DNA from: Marthasterias glacialis
Taxonomy: Eukaryota; Echinodermata; Asteroidea; Forcipulatida; Asteriidae
Assembly (NCBI GenBank): GCA_911728455.2
Contig: OU452224.1
Coordinates: forward strand, 1,922,001 to 1,986,000
Direction of reading: 5' to 3'
Length of the DNA: 64,000 nucleotides
In this document: positions 59,001-64,000 of the stretch, one piece after another
Layout: every line of letters begins with the position of its first letter
Position numbering within the stretch: position 1 is the stretch's first letter
Program-made: the position numbers and the translations under genes
The notes under the pieces: model-generated
Seen by the model: the letters and a program-made list of their open reading frames with translations, nothing else
Told to the model about the DNA's origin: nothing
Database searches by the model: none

Positions 59001-60836
59001 GTGTCACGACCGGGATTTGAACCCACACTCTGATGACTCAGAATAGAGATGACTCTTTTAAAATGTAATTGCAAGGATACCAAAGATCTGCATAGTCAAA
59101 CCATGAACAACTAATTTCACAGTCAAGTAAGCACTGTTGGAATTGGGTGGATTTTAATCCCAAAAAGTATGTTTAATACTTACAGGAATCAAGAAAGCCA
59201 GCGTTTTGCCTGAACCCGTTTTTGCTGCTCCAAGAATATCATGTCCTTGTAGAGCCAACGCTATGGTTGCACGTTGTATCTCTGTAGGTGTTGTGTAGTT
59301 TGCCGTCCGTAATCCTGTCTTTGTTTTTACTGACAGAGGCAACTCATCAAATCGGCTGATGGTATCTGGATTTATCTGTAAATGGTAGAAATAAACAGAA
59401 AAAATCAGAAGCAATTAACATTTTGGTTTCTTCAGCTAGGCTAACCCTATTGATGAGATTAATAACAGTAGATTTTTCCCACTTGTCAACCATGTGTAAA
59501 AGTTAACAACTTCAGCATTCTGAACCAAGACAAGCTTTGTGTATGAAATCAGCAGTGAACCTGCTGTCAGCAGCCAAGACTAGCTCAGTTTGAACAGAAA
59601 AATAACAAACAAAAGATGTTTGAACAAATGAATTGTTCCGATATTATATATTAACCCTACAAAACCAAGTTGAAGGTATCTTTAGGATATTGGGATTGTT
59701 GAGACATTGTTGTTTCAATTGGAGGATCAAGTCAGAGATACACAATCCTTGTCTTATTATTTTACAGTATTGAATTGTCCATGATATGGCTACCAACATA
59801 TTTCTTTCAATTCAAGTCAGTAAGAGTATAATTTGTGTATGCCGAAATAAAAAGGCATGCAACCGCAATTTGTAAAAAATAGGAATGTGATCTTAGTGTC
59901 GGGCAAGTAAACTACTGGAAAAGTCCTGCAGTCAGGTGTTTTTCAATTGAATAATATACTGCACTGTCTATAATAAAACTAGTATCTTTAAAATATAGAC
60001 AAATGATGTTTGAATGTTGATTTTGAGTCTGATAAGTTTCAAATATGTTGAAGTATAATTCGTACCCAAAACTAACGTTAATATGGTAAATCTTCTCTAG
60101 TCTTACTACTGCTTGTTCAAATATAAACATTTTACATTTTTATTTTACATATTATTAAACTGTGTTGAAATTTTCTCATTTTGATTCTAGTCTTGTCACT
60201 TGTATGTATACAAAATTCTGTTCCAGTAAGCGTTTTGAGCTACAAAAAATACAAACATGCACTCCGGTCTTGTGGATTTTCCCACCAACTTTCGGCTCTA
60301 AACAATGCTAAAAAATACCCTTCAGTATCCAACTCCTGTCCAAGCACTGTCAGTGTCACTGTCACTGAGCTACCAACATGACCAATGCCCACAGTGACAA
60401 TACAATGCTTTAAGTTTTAGTCAGGAAACACATCTGTGCAAGCTTACTGTCAATACTGTAGCCTAGAGAAGTACTACTAAACTATAGACATAGTAGTAGT
60501 ACTAACTATAAAAAATACGTTAGTAATAGTAAATAGTATTATGGTCAGGTGTATCAGTATGTGTCAGTGACAGTACACTCACACTGTGTGTCTGAATAAG
60601 TTTTAGTTGCGATGTCGTCCGTCCGTCCGGATACTGGCCAAGTGAAAAACAGAGTTTCTTTTTCTACTGAACTAACTCACACTTTCATATTGAGATTTTA
60701 GGCGTTTCCCCTCTTCCTCCTCAAGTTTCCAGCGTTTTACTTCGAGTTTATGACGAGCTTTGTCACTTGTGTGATGAAATCTCTTCGGTTTATGCCCACG
60801 TTGTTGCAAATTCTTGCCACCCATGTGCTGCGCCAT
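26077..60836 (-). CDS. DDX10: ATP-dependent RNA helicase DDX10 (Dbp4 family)
   Basis: Sixteen coding exons: 60836-60681, 59375-59184, 58254-58096, 38625-38505, 37016-36902, 35955-35859, 35238-35134, 33952-33790, 33422-33236, 32680-32504, 30892-30747, 30441-29864, 28928-28782, 28138-27995, 26628-26557 and 26445-26077. Phases agree throughout: 2928 nt, 975 residues (human 875). Motifs: Q motif FDELPLS/TPTEIQ (61-86), I AKTGSGKT (103-110), Ia PTRELA (139-144), Ib TPGR (187-190), II DEAD (212-215), III SAT (243-245), V ATDIAARG (361-368) and [10 protein letters not shown] (391-398). The family tail follows: [34 protein letters not shown] and IKQWPPLP. An acidic/Ser-rich insert (exon 12) and a Lys-rich end come after. 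Yeast Dbp4 acts in the nucleolus, where it frees U14 snoRNA during 18S rRNA maturation. Intron 3 is 19,470 bp. The exon 12 donor (CCG|GTTCGT) is weak. Confidence 0.97.
27599..27758. mobile_element. MITE in DDX10 intron 14
   Basis: Inverted ends of about 25 bp: CCATATGCTCCGAGGAC on the left and, in reverse, CCATTATGTCCGAGGAC on the right. It is 160 bp and non-coding. The rest of the 1.4 kb intron shows no other clear element. Confidence 0.6.
28281..28425 (+). repeat. Dispersed repeat C, copy 1
   Basis: It shares the order TGGTGCCCTTTG, TTTCCTC, GTGCCC, TTCAAGAGCGAAG, AGGCCTG with 56985-57110 on the + strand. Reversed relatives are at 36436-36490 and 42605-42835. Class unknown. It lies in DDX10 intron 13. 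Confidence 0.5.
29126..29255 (-). mobile_element. tRNA-derived SINE (family 1) in DDX10 intron 12
   Basis: Read on the - strand: CAAAGACATTGACAGAATAG, then ACCACCAACATTGGG, then a tRNA-like head (GATAGCTCAGTTGGGAGAGC, a decayed B box) and a tail ending in AATTTGTCTTTGTTC. The same layout is seen at 48867-48990 and 49575-49720. Confidence 0.7.
29291..29518 (+). repeat. Dispersed repeat R, copy 2
   Basis: Collinear with 25758-26018, including TGACAAAAAGGTCTGAAAC and the GGCAGACATAAAAA ending. It lies in DDX10 intron 12, antisense to the gene, directly beside a SINE. Confidence 0.7.
29612..29672 (-). mobile_element. Family 1 SINE fragment
   Basis: Reversed, it reads GAGGTCCCAGGTCAAATTCC followed by TAGTAAATTTTTCTTTGTTT, the B box and tail of family 1. 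The head is missing. Confidence 0.45.
31017..31507. mobile_element. MITE with 24 bp perfect ends in DDX10 intron 10
   Basis: It begins TTGTTATACCATGGTATTAG and ends in the exact reverse complement; the perfect match is 24 bp. The ATACCATGGTAT core of each end is itself palindromic. The 491 bp body includes a two-copy tandem repeat. It abuts the palindrome at 31509-31655. Confidence 0.8.
31116..31317 (+). repeat. Two-copy tandem repeat, ~104 bp unit
   Basis: Both units begin GTCCATTACCTAGATCGT and end near GAGAAAGAGGT. They differ at scattered positions. They lie inside the MITE at 31017-31507. Confidence 0.75.
31509..31655. repeat. 147 bp near-perfect palindrome
   Basis: The arms ACAATTGTTGTCTGCTGTGA... 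and its complement pair almost fully around a centre at about 31582. GGCACCCTCGG and CCTCGGGTGCC form the innermost stem. It is non-coding and starts one base after the preceding MITE. Confidence 0.85.
33468..33560 (+). mobile_element. tRNA-like SINE head in DDX10 intron 8
   Basis: AAGTGGTCTAGTAGTATGAC resembles an A box region and GATGGTTCGAAGCCCATCC a B box. The family 2 tail is not evident. It is probably a truncated, decayed family 2 SINE. Confidence 0.45.
34005..34100 (+). mobile_element. Family 2 SINE, 3' part
   Basis: It carries a decayed B box (GTCATGGGTTCATGCC), then GGTGGATTTTTTTCCACAGG and the tail ATACAGTGCTCATCACACAT. It matches the SINE in LYRM2 intron 2. It lies in DDX10 intron 7. 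Confidence 0.6.
34108..34271. repeat. Fold-back MITE in DDX10 intron 7
   Basis: AGTAAAACTAGTCACTCGAG pairs with CTCGAGTGACTAGTTTTACT, and CCTATCTTCCC pairs with GGAAGATAGG, around a centre near 34190. A further element seems to follow, with TATAACACCTC at 34274 and GAGGTGTTATA at 34666-34676 as possible inverted ends. Confidence 0.7.
35345..35505 (+). mobile_element. Family 2 SINE, decayed, DDX10 intron 6
   Basis: A B-box-like AGAGGTTCAACACCC is followed by GCCTGTGGATTTATTTTCCA and a degraded GTCTACATTGCTTTAAACCA tail, the family 2 order. Confidence 0.5.
36159..36403 (+). repeat. Minisatellite of 6/12/18 bp units in DDX10 intron 5
   Basis: A run of variants of GAGCCNGAGCCCAAGCCA. Read on the + strand it would spell Glu-Pro and Lys-Pro dipeptides (PEPEPKPEP). 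A stop and frame changes interrupt it, and it lies antisense in an intron, so I treat it as a minisatellite. Confidence 0.85.
36436..36490 (-). repeat. Dispersed repeat C fragment
   Basis: Reversed, it reads CCCCTGGTCATTGCCATGAT then GCCCCTTGAAATGTTCCAGT, which matches 56992-57030 closely. Confidence 0.5.
36495..36676. mobile_element. MITE with ~36 bp inverted ends in DDX10 intron 5
   Basis: The left end CAATAGACCTTTATCATG...CCATCTTGGT and the right end in reverse CAATAGACTTTTGTCATG...CCATCTTGAT match closely. The body is 182 bp. Similar CAATAGACC ends occur at 39571 and near 47475. Confidence 0.75.
38185..38500 (+). repeat. TG-rich tandem array beside the DDX10 exon 4 donor
   Basis: A degenerate array built on GGGTTGTGGATTTGAGTTTG and shorter GTGGGTTG units. 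It ends 4 bases before the intron boundary at 38504. In the pre-mRNA this becomes a CA-rich stretch just after the 5' splice site. The left end (38185-38230) has a B-box-like GGGTTCGAATCCCACC, perhaps a SINE remnant. Confidence 0.7.
39571..40381. mobile_element. 811 bp TIR element
   Basis: The left end is AACCAATAGACCGATTGCGC and the right end, reversed, is AACCGATAGACCGATTGCGC. After an insertion or deletion, GTCACGTGACCCC also pairs, so the inverted ends span about 40 bp. The interior is richer in CpG than its surroundings. Two overlapping short - strand open frames (39686-39892) show no known domain. No clear target duplication. Confidence 0.7.
41220..41672 (-). mobile_element. Family A MITE copy 3
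   Basis: The terminus (TCAACCAGTTGGCGCCAGG) and the internal blocks CAAAACATCGGC and CTCCATTGAGCC match copy 1 in reverse. The other end is truncated after the CAAGACCTTTTTTTGACC block. Confidence 0.7.
42605..42835 (-). repeat. Dispersed repeat C, copies 2 and 3
   Basis: Reversed, 42605-42710 gives TTGCCTTGGTGCCCCTTGGA then CCCTCGTAGAGTTGCCCTAT, like 56985-57060. A second partial unit (AGGGGCACCAAGGC) follows at about 42798-42811. Confidence 0.5.
43057..43140 (+). mobile_element. Probable hAT-type element end
   Basis: CAGCGGCGGCGCTACGG followed by a run of G and a CAATGCCCCCC block resembles hAT termini in the same style as 11167. I could not find a matching second end, so this is a fragment or an uncertain call. 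Confidence 0.3.
43608..44294. mobile_element. 687 bp TIR element with internal repeats
   Basis: The left end TACCGTAATTTTCAGAATAT and the right end reversed TACTACAATTTTCAGAATAT continue as TTAGC.GC. A TGCGGCTTA motif recurs next to both ends and again near 44137. A weaker copy of the terminus, GTGCCGTAATATTTGGATTA reversed, sits at 44160-44179. Non-coding. Confidence 0.7.
45814..46070 (+). repeat. Dispersed repeat R, copy 3
   Basis: Collinear with 25758-26018, including GCATTTCCAC, AGCATCCTCAGCACTAGA and the GGCAGACATAAAAAGGTCTG ending. Confidence 0.7.
46843..47375 (-). mobile_element. Family A MITE copy 4
   Basis: It starts TTAACCAGG at the terminus and follows copy 1 in reverse through CAAAACATCGCCCGTTACCT and the CCTCCACTGAGCC block to CTCCGGTATTCC. 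The far terminus is missing. A separate end of the CAATAGACC type appears near 47475. Confidence 0.65.
48867..48990 (+). mobile_element. tRNA-derived SINE (family 1)
   Basis: The leader GAACAAAGATATTGACAAAT and ACCACCAACATTAGG precede a tRNA-like head with a good A box (TAGCTCAGTTGGTAGAGC) and B box (GGTCGCAGGTTCAAATCCC). The acceptor stem halves do not pair and a T-rich tail follows, so this is a SINE rather than a tRNA gene. Confidence 0.75.
49575..49720 (-). mobile_element. tRNA-derived SINE (family 1), opposite orientation
   Basis: Reversed: CAAAGATATTGACAAAATAG, then CACCAACATTAGGGCTGG, ATAGCTCAGTTGGTAGAGC, GGTTCAAATCCCACTCC, then AATTTGTCTTTGTTC. It lies about 585 bp from the + strand copy, so the two could pair in RNA. 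Confidence 0.75.
50397..50539. mobile_element. Small MITE with TTTCACA / TGTGAAA ends
   Basis: GATCGATTTCACATAGCACT at the left and GATCAATCTTTGTGAAAT at the right form imperfect inverted ends. The interior has a second inverted pair (AATAAGATT and AATTAAGATT-like blocks). It resembles the nested element at 6284-6407. Confidence 0.45.
51155..51329 (+). repeat. Two-copy tandem duplication, ~87 bp unit
   Basis: Both units carry GAAAGGTACAATATTG, CTTAAAGA.GCTTCGCTGA, a T run and TTATTTGACAAT. A few differences indicate the copy is not brand new. Confidence 0.7.
53388..53539. mobile_element. MITE with CCCTTTCACAC ends
   Basis: The left CCCTTTCACACTG and the right, reversed, CCCTTTTCACACAGC form short inverted ends around a 152 bp body with AATTTCCC / GGGAATTT-like inner pairs. 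Confidence 0.45.
54394..54690. mobile_element. MITE with CATTTCA.ACTA ends
   Basis: The left AGACATTTTCACACTACAA and the right, reversed, AGGCCATTTCATACTATCAA pair with gaps. A second CTTTTCACACTACAACA lies inside at about 54460. Body about 297 bp, non-coding. Confidence 0.45.
55150..55440 (+). mobile_element. tRNA-derived SINE (family 3, Ser/Leu-like head)
   Basis: The head TGGCATGGCCAAGCGGTCAA and GTGTGGGTTTGAGTCCTGG has the long variable-arm layout of tRNA-Ser/Leu. A body follows: TAAGTAAGACACTTAACCAT, CGTAGGTCCCGTGTGTTGTG and TGCATGTAAAAGAACTCAG. The head-body structure is typical of deuterostome SINEs. It is the most complete SINE in the window. Confidence 0.8.
56985..57110 (+). repeat. 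Dispersed repeat C, copy 4
   Basis: TTGCCCCTGGTCACTGCCTT, GGTGCCCTTGAAATGTTCC and TTCAAGAACGAAGCAATC match the other C copies. Confidence 0.5.
57656..57981 (-). mobile_element. Family A MITE copy 5, downstream of DDX10 exon 3
   Basis: Both termini are present: CTAACTAGTTGCCGCC at 57656 and GGCGTCTATTGGTTAA ending at 57981. The middle is internally deleted compared with copy 1. It lies 115 bp past the exon 3 donor side and is inverted relative to copy 6. Confidence 0.75.
58402..58872 (+). mobile_element. Family A MITE copy 6, upstream of DDX10 exon 3
   Basis: It starts TTAACCAGTTGGTGCCAG and follows copy 1 through AAATGTTTCCCCTGCCTGG, TTTTGTTCCAAGAAG and AGCCGATGTTTTGCAATTCA. The right terminus is absent; family 3 SINE sequence begins shortly after 58872. 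Confidence 0.75.
58880..59045 (-). mobile_element. Family 3 SINE, truncated
   Basis: Reversed, it gives GAGTGTGGGTTCAAATCCCG then GTCGTGACACTTGGTCAAGA, the B box and body of the SINE at 55150. It lies in DDX10 intron 2, joined to family A copy 6. Confidence 0.55.
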
Positions 60837-61430
60837 TTTGAATATATCCCATCAGCCATTGCGTTTAAAGTCGCTAAAATTTACCCGACGGATTTTTACT
60901 GTGGATACAATACACGCAATAAACAGCCGTTGCTATCCTCTCATCCGGAAGTGGCAACGTAGTTAGTTTCCCCCAGAAAGGTTGGGGTACAAAATGTACA
61001 TGCGAGGGTCTATTCGTGTATAAATTCTAAGATTCGGCCATTTTATCAACGTATCATCATAACTACCTTTTCCATCGGTTGTCCCTTGGGGGACAACTCA
61101 ATGAGTCTGGTTTGTAAATAGGTTATTTGAAAACCTGGAAATATTCCCCTGCATCATCCCTACATCTCGTTTCATCATGGACATCATTGCACCATCGACA
61201 TCACTTTCCTGCAACTAATACCCTTGTTATTATGAAGCACATTGTGTCATCGGTTTTTTTTCACACGTTATTTGAGCTGTGTCTCAGTTCCTCGTTCAGC
61301 ATTTAGAAGAGGCCTCTTGAAAAATCGAGGCGGTCATGCGACATCGCCTTTGGATTTCGCGCACAGTAAATTGCTCACACACAGCCTGACAGAATAGTCA
61401 ATCTTCGTTCGCTATAAACTAGAATTCGAG
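60837..61430. promoter_or_regulatory. Probable two-way promoter of DDX10 and its right neighbour
   Basis: The two start codons (60836 on - and 61431 on +) point away from each other, 594 bp apart. CCGGAAGTG (60945-60953), about 110 bases from the DDX10 start, is a strong ETS/GABP-type site, common at ribosome-biogenesis promoters. The DDX10 start context AAAATGGCGC also resembles a YY1 site. No TATA box is evident. Confidence 0.5.
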
Positions 61431-61509
61431 ATGGTTGCGCACCATGTATTACACAGACGGTCAATTCATCCAAGGCCGTCTAAGGCCAAGGTTGAAACAT
61501 ACAACCCAG
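61431..61509 (+). CDS. Likely first coding exon of an unidentified gene
   Basis: An ATG opens 26 codons (MVAHHVLHRRSIHPRPSKAK and on to NP), ending in a consensus donor CCCAG|GTAAGA after the first base of a codon. The peptide is basic and I recognise no family. Its place opposite the DDX10 promoter supports a real divergent gene. The next exon was not found with confidence; a candidate at 62332-62457 has an incompatible entry phase unless another exon lies between. Confidence 0.35.
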
Positions 61510-62331
61510 GTAAGAAACTCCACACAAACAAACCGGGTTTACATATAAGCCGGAAAACAACGAGGGGAGAAAGAGTTTTGTTTCCATGGCTTCCGTCATG
61601 GTCACCAGCTAAGATGAATATACGAACGGATACTTGATGATGTGGGGTTTTTTATCATGGAAATCGGCTATTTTCTTGGAGGAAATTCTACAATGAAACA
61701 AGATCGGTTTTTTCTTAGCTCTTATCAATTATCTACAAGGTTCTTTTTTCCTATCCGAAAAGCGATGATAAACAAAAATCAATGTCATGTGTTCTAACCA
61801 TAGCGATTGTTAGTTGTTTTCTTTCTGAGAAAAAAATGAAGGAAATAAGACTAAAAACACAAACATTGTGTGAGCAGCCGTGAATTGTTGATCAAACTAA
61901 TTATTATTGTTATTTTTTTTTTAATCATTATGAAAGCTTGTATTTACGTCCGATTTGCCATTGAAGTCCAACACTGTTTGGTAGATCAACTATACATTAT
62001 TCACCTCATTACATGGAAAATGGTATACATCTATAGGTTTACATCAATGATCGATCACCGATTCACATGATTTGATATCGGTTTATCAACAGATGTTGCA
62101 GCAATTTGCCCAACAATAAAAGCACAACAGCTTCCTATTGCATACAATGAAATAAAGAATTTTGCCTATACGCGTTGTAAGAACAAAAAGACATAAGTTG
62201 AGAGTGACGTTTGATAATGTCAACCGAGTCTATGATTCTAAGTAGCTGAGGCGAAAACTAATCCAAGCTTTGCACCTCCGTAAAAACAACACATTTCGAA
62301 ATAAACGCAAATTATGAAATGTAGCCTTCAG

Positions 62332-62457
62332 ACAGCAATGTTTGTAAGCGATGGATCCGAATCGACCGGGGTTATGGTGTATTATCATAGCCTCGAAAAC
62401 AGAAAGCCATGGACACGTGTGTTCCAATTGACCTCAAGGTCCTGGCTTGATGAAAAG
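62332..62457 (+). CDS. Possible internal exon, unknown protein
   Basis: A weak acceptor (TAGCCTTCAG) is followed by 42 open codons, including YYHSLENRKPWTRVF and SRSWLDEK, and a donor GAAAAG|GTAATA. Both ends are phase 0. It may belong with the exon at 61431-61509 through a missing exon. The opposite strand is also open here, so coding status is doubtful. Confidence 0.2.
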
Positions 62458-63920
62458 GTAATATTCTCCTGGAAATTACTCAAAGAACCCAAGACTGTTT
62501 CTCCATTGATAGCAAGGACTTCACACAAAACCCAAATTGCCGATTGCACAATGACAGTATAGCTTTTGTTGAATTTCTAATTTGATTCGTTTCATTTAAT
62601 TTTTATTTTGTAGGTCACGAAGTATGCAAGTCAGTGAAATATGAAATAGCGAGTTACCGGTAATCAAACCTTGTATAGCTTTAATATCTTTCCATTTCAT
62701 ATTCCAATAATTTTTTCGTTTTTAAAAGAACAAGTGGTGAAGTTCCCTATTCGATCTAAATGGTGCTTGTGATGGCAAAATGAAAATAATCCAGTGGCAA
62801 AAGGATAGGCTCTATAGCATTTATACAAATTAAAGTTTCGGCCATAATTATTAATATGCCAAGATAAGCATAAAGGCACGTACAATGTTTACAACTGTAA
62901 ATGAGATTAGGATAGCCATTTGATTGCGCAAAGTTATACTGCCCTTTATAAAATGGAACCAGACATTTAAAATCTGCAATTTTATGATGGTTTAATTAAG
63001 AAGAAAAAATCGTAGACAATCTACTATATGGCTTTAAAACCACTCAGTTAGCTTCAAATTCACTTTGCTTCGACTACACTTATCATATTTCAATGTCAAA
63101 TAAAAAAAACTTGAGGGAACAAACAACCAAACAAATAAATAGAAACTAAGAGTATATCCAGGCTAAGTCTACAGTTTCAGGGTTCCATCAATAGACGTAA
63201 AACCGCCCGATGTGTTATTAGTTGATTTTACGTAGAGGCCACGCGCCGCTGCCACGAGGCCAACCGTAAGCAACGCTTCCGAGCCCCATGAGGCTTTCAT
63301 CGCTTATTTGGGTCGAGGCCATTTCGGACGGGAGGTTTTGACCTGGTTCAAAACTATATTTCTGATGGGTTTCAATTTGTGATAATTAATCCCACCTTGT
63401 ATCATTGAACTTGACGTTTTGGGAGTTGAACCTTGGGTCAAGTTTTGACCCGGTCATTACCACCTCTTGTGATGTTTTTATGGAGCAGGGACCGAGAGGA
63501 CAGGTCGCCAAGAGACTGAGGACCGGAAGTGTTTAACTGTTGATTGCGATACACAACAACGCGGTCAAGAGGCAATTCAACCATGGTTGCTCAATGGAAG
63601 TTATAACACCTCCAGACAAACTTATTGAATTGAAGTATGAATGAAATGAAAACCCTTTATTTGGGTTTATTCACCATGAATCATTGGCAGTAAAGACGCA
63701 TGTTGTGTCACCTTTTACCACTGAGGCTTATAGAATACTAATAGGCCTATAAGTATTGTAGAAAATACATTCGACCCATTAGGCGCGAAATGTTGTGTTA
63801 CAGCATTCAGAAGACAGGACGGAGTTAAAGCATGGGAGGTAAGAACATCCAGGGTCAAAGGAATATTCGGCACTGATTTACGTGAAATAGGTGTGGTGAA
63901 ATGCTATGGAATTATATAAA

Positions 63921-63945
63921 ATTATGAATTATGAATTATGAATTA
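63921..63945 (+). repeat. Heptamer microsatellite (ATTATGA)n
   Basis: About three and a half units of ATTATGA in a row near the right edge of the window. Confidence 0.8.
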
Positions 63946-64000
63946 GCCTTTCCTCAGGCTGGGGTTCAGCTCCAGCTTCTGCTTCAGCTTCCAAATGCCT

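Larger units (their letters stand above)
61510..64000. other. Likely intron or intergenic DNA right of DDX10
   Basis: Mostly AT-rich. CpG-richer patches at about 63220-63345 and an ETS-like CCGGAAGTG at 63523-63531 could mark a regulatory region. No protein-coding exon is firmly supported. Confidence 0.35.

Noticed and set aside
61079-61104. Small hairpin GTTGTCCC...GGGACAAC
   Set aside because: It is a single 8 bp stem in the inter-gene region, within what chance would give.
1-64000. CRISPR array, bacterial operon or rRNA genes
   Set aside because: There are no regularly spaced short repeats, no ribosome-binding sites and no rRNA sequence. Spliced genes show the DNA is eukaryotic.

Overview
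The window looks like nuclear DNA from a marine invertebrate deuterostome. An echinoderm such as a sea star is my best guess. The genes have introns with GT/AG splice sites, the DNA is AT-rich, and the gaps are full of short non-autonomous DNA transposons (MITEs) and tRNA-derived SINEs. The species is an inference; the gene calls are not.

Three protein-coding genes can be built exon by exon with every splice phase agreeing. (1) LYRM2 lies on the + strand at 13591-15270: 3 exons, 86 residues, a mitochondrial LYR-motif protein. (2) A secreted astacin metalloprotease lies on the - strand at 17496-22808: 7 exons, 461 residues. Its only C-terminal domain is a kringle, an unusual arrangement. (3) DDX10/Dbp4, the nucleolar DEAD-box helicase of small-subunit rRNA processing, lies on the - strand at 26077-60836: 16 exons, 975 residues, all helicase motifs present, one 19.5 kb intron. 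LYRM2 and the astacin gene converge; the astacin gene and DDX10 run in the same direction. Right of DDX10, divergent from it, is a likely first exon of another gene (61431-61509) that may continue past the window. A weaker isolated exon candidate is at 1339-1417 on the - strand.

Region by region: 1-13590 is gene-poor and holds a hAT-like MITE, two copies of a TTAA-target MITE (one with another MITE nested inside), a partly duplicated repeat, a nearly perfect 734 bp palindrome without a loop (8582-9315), and a 1.28 kb hAT element with an 8 bp target duplication. 13591-22808 holds LYRM2 and the astacin gene with smaller hairpin elements. 22809-26076 is intergenic sequence and the DDX10 3' UTR. 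26077-60836 is DDX10, whose introns carry about thirty recognisable repeats. 60837-64000 is a probable two-way promoter and the start of the next gene.

The observations I rate highest are the astacin-kringle protein, the 734 bp palindrome, two oppositely oriented copies of one MITE that bracket DDX10 exon 3, and a pre-miRNA-sized hairpin a few bases inside LYRM2 intron 1. The three genes share no pathway, and I see no sign of an operon-like system.
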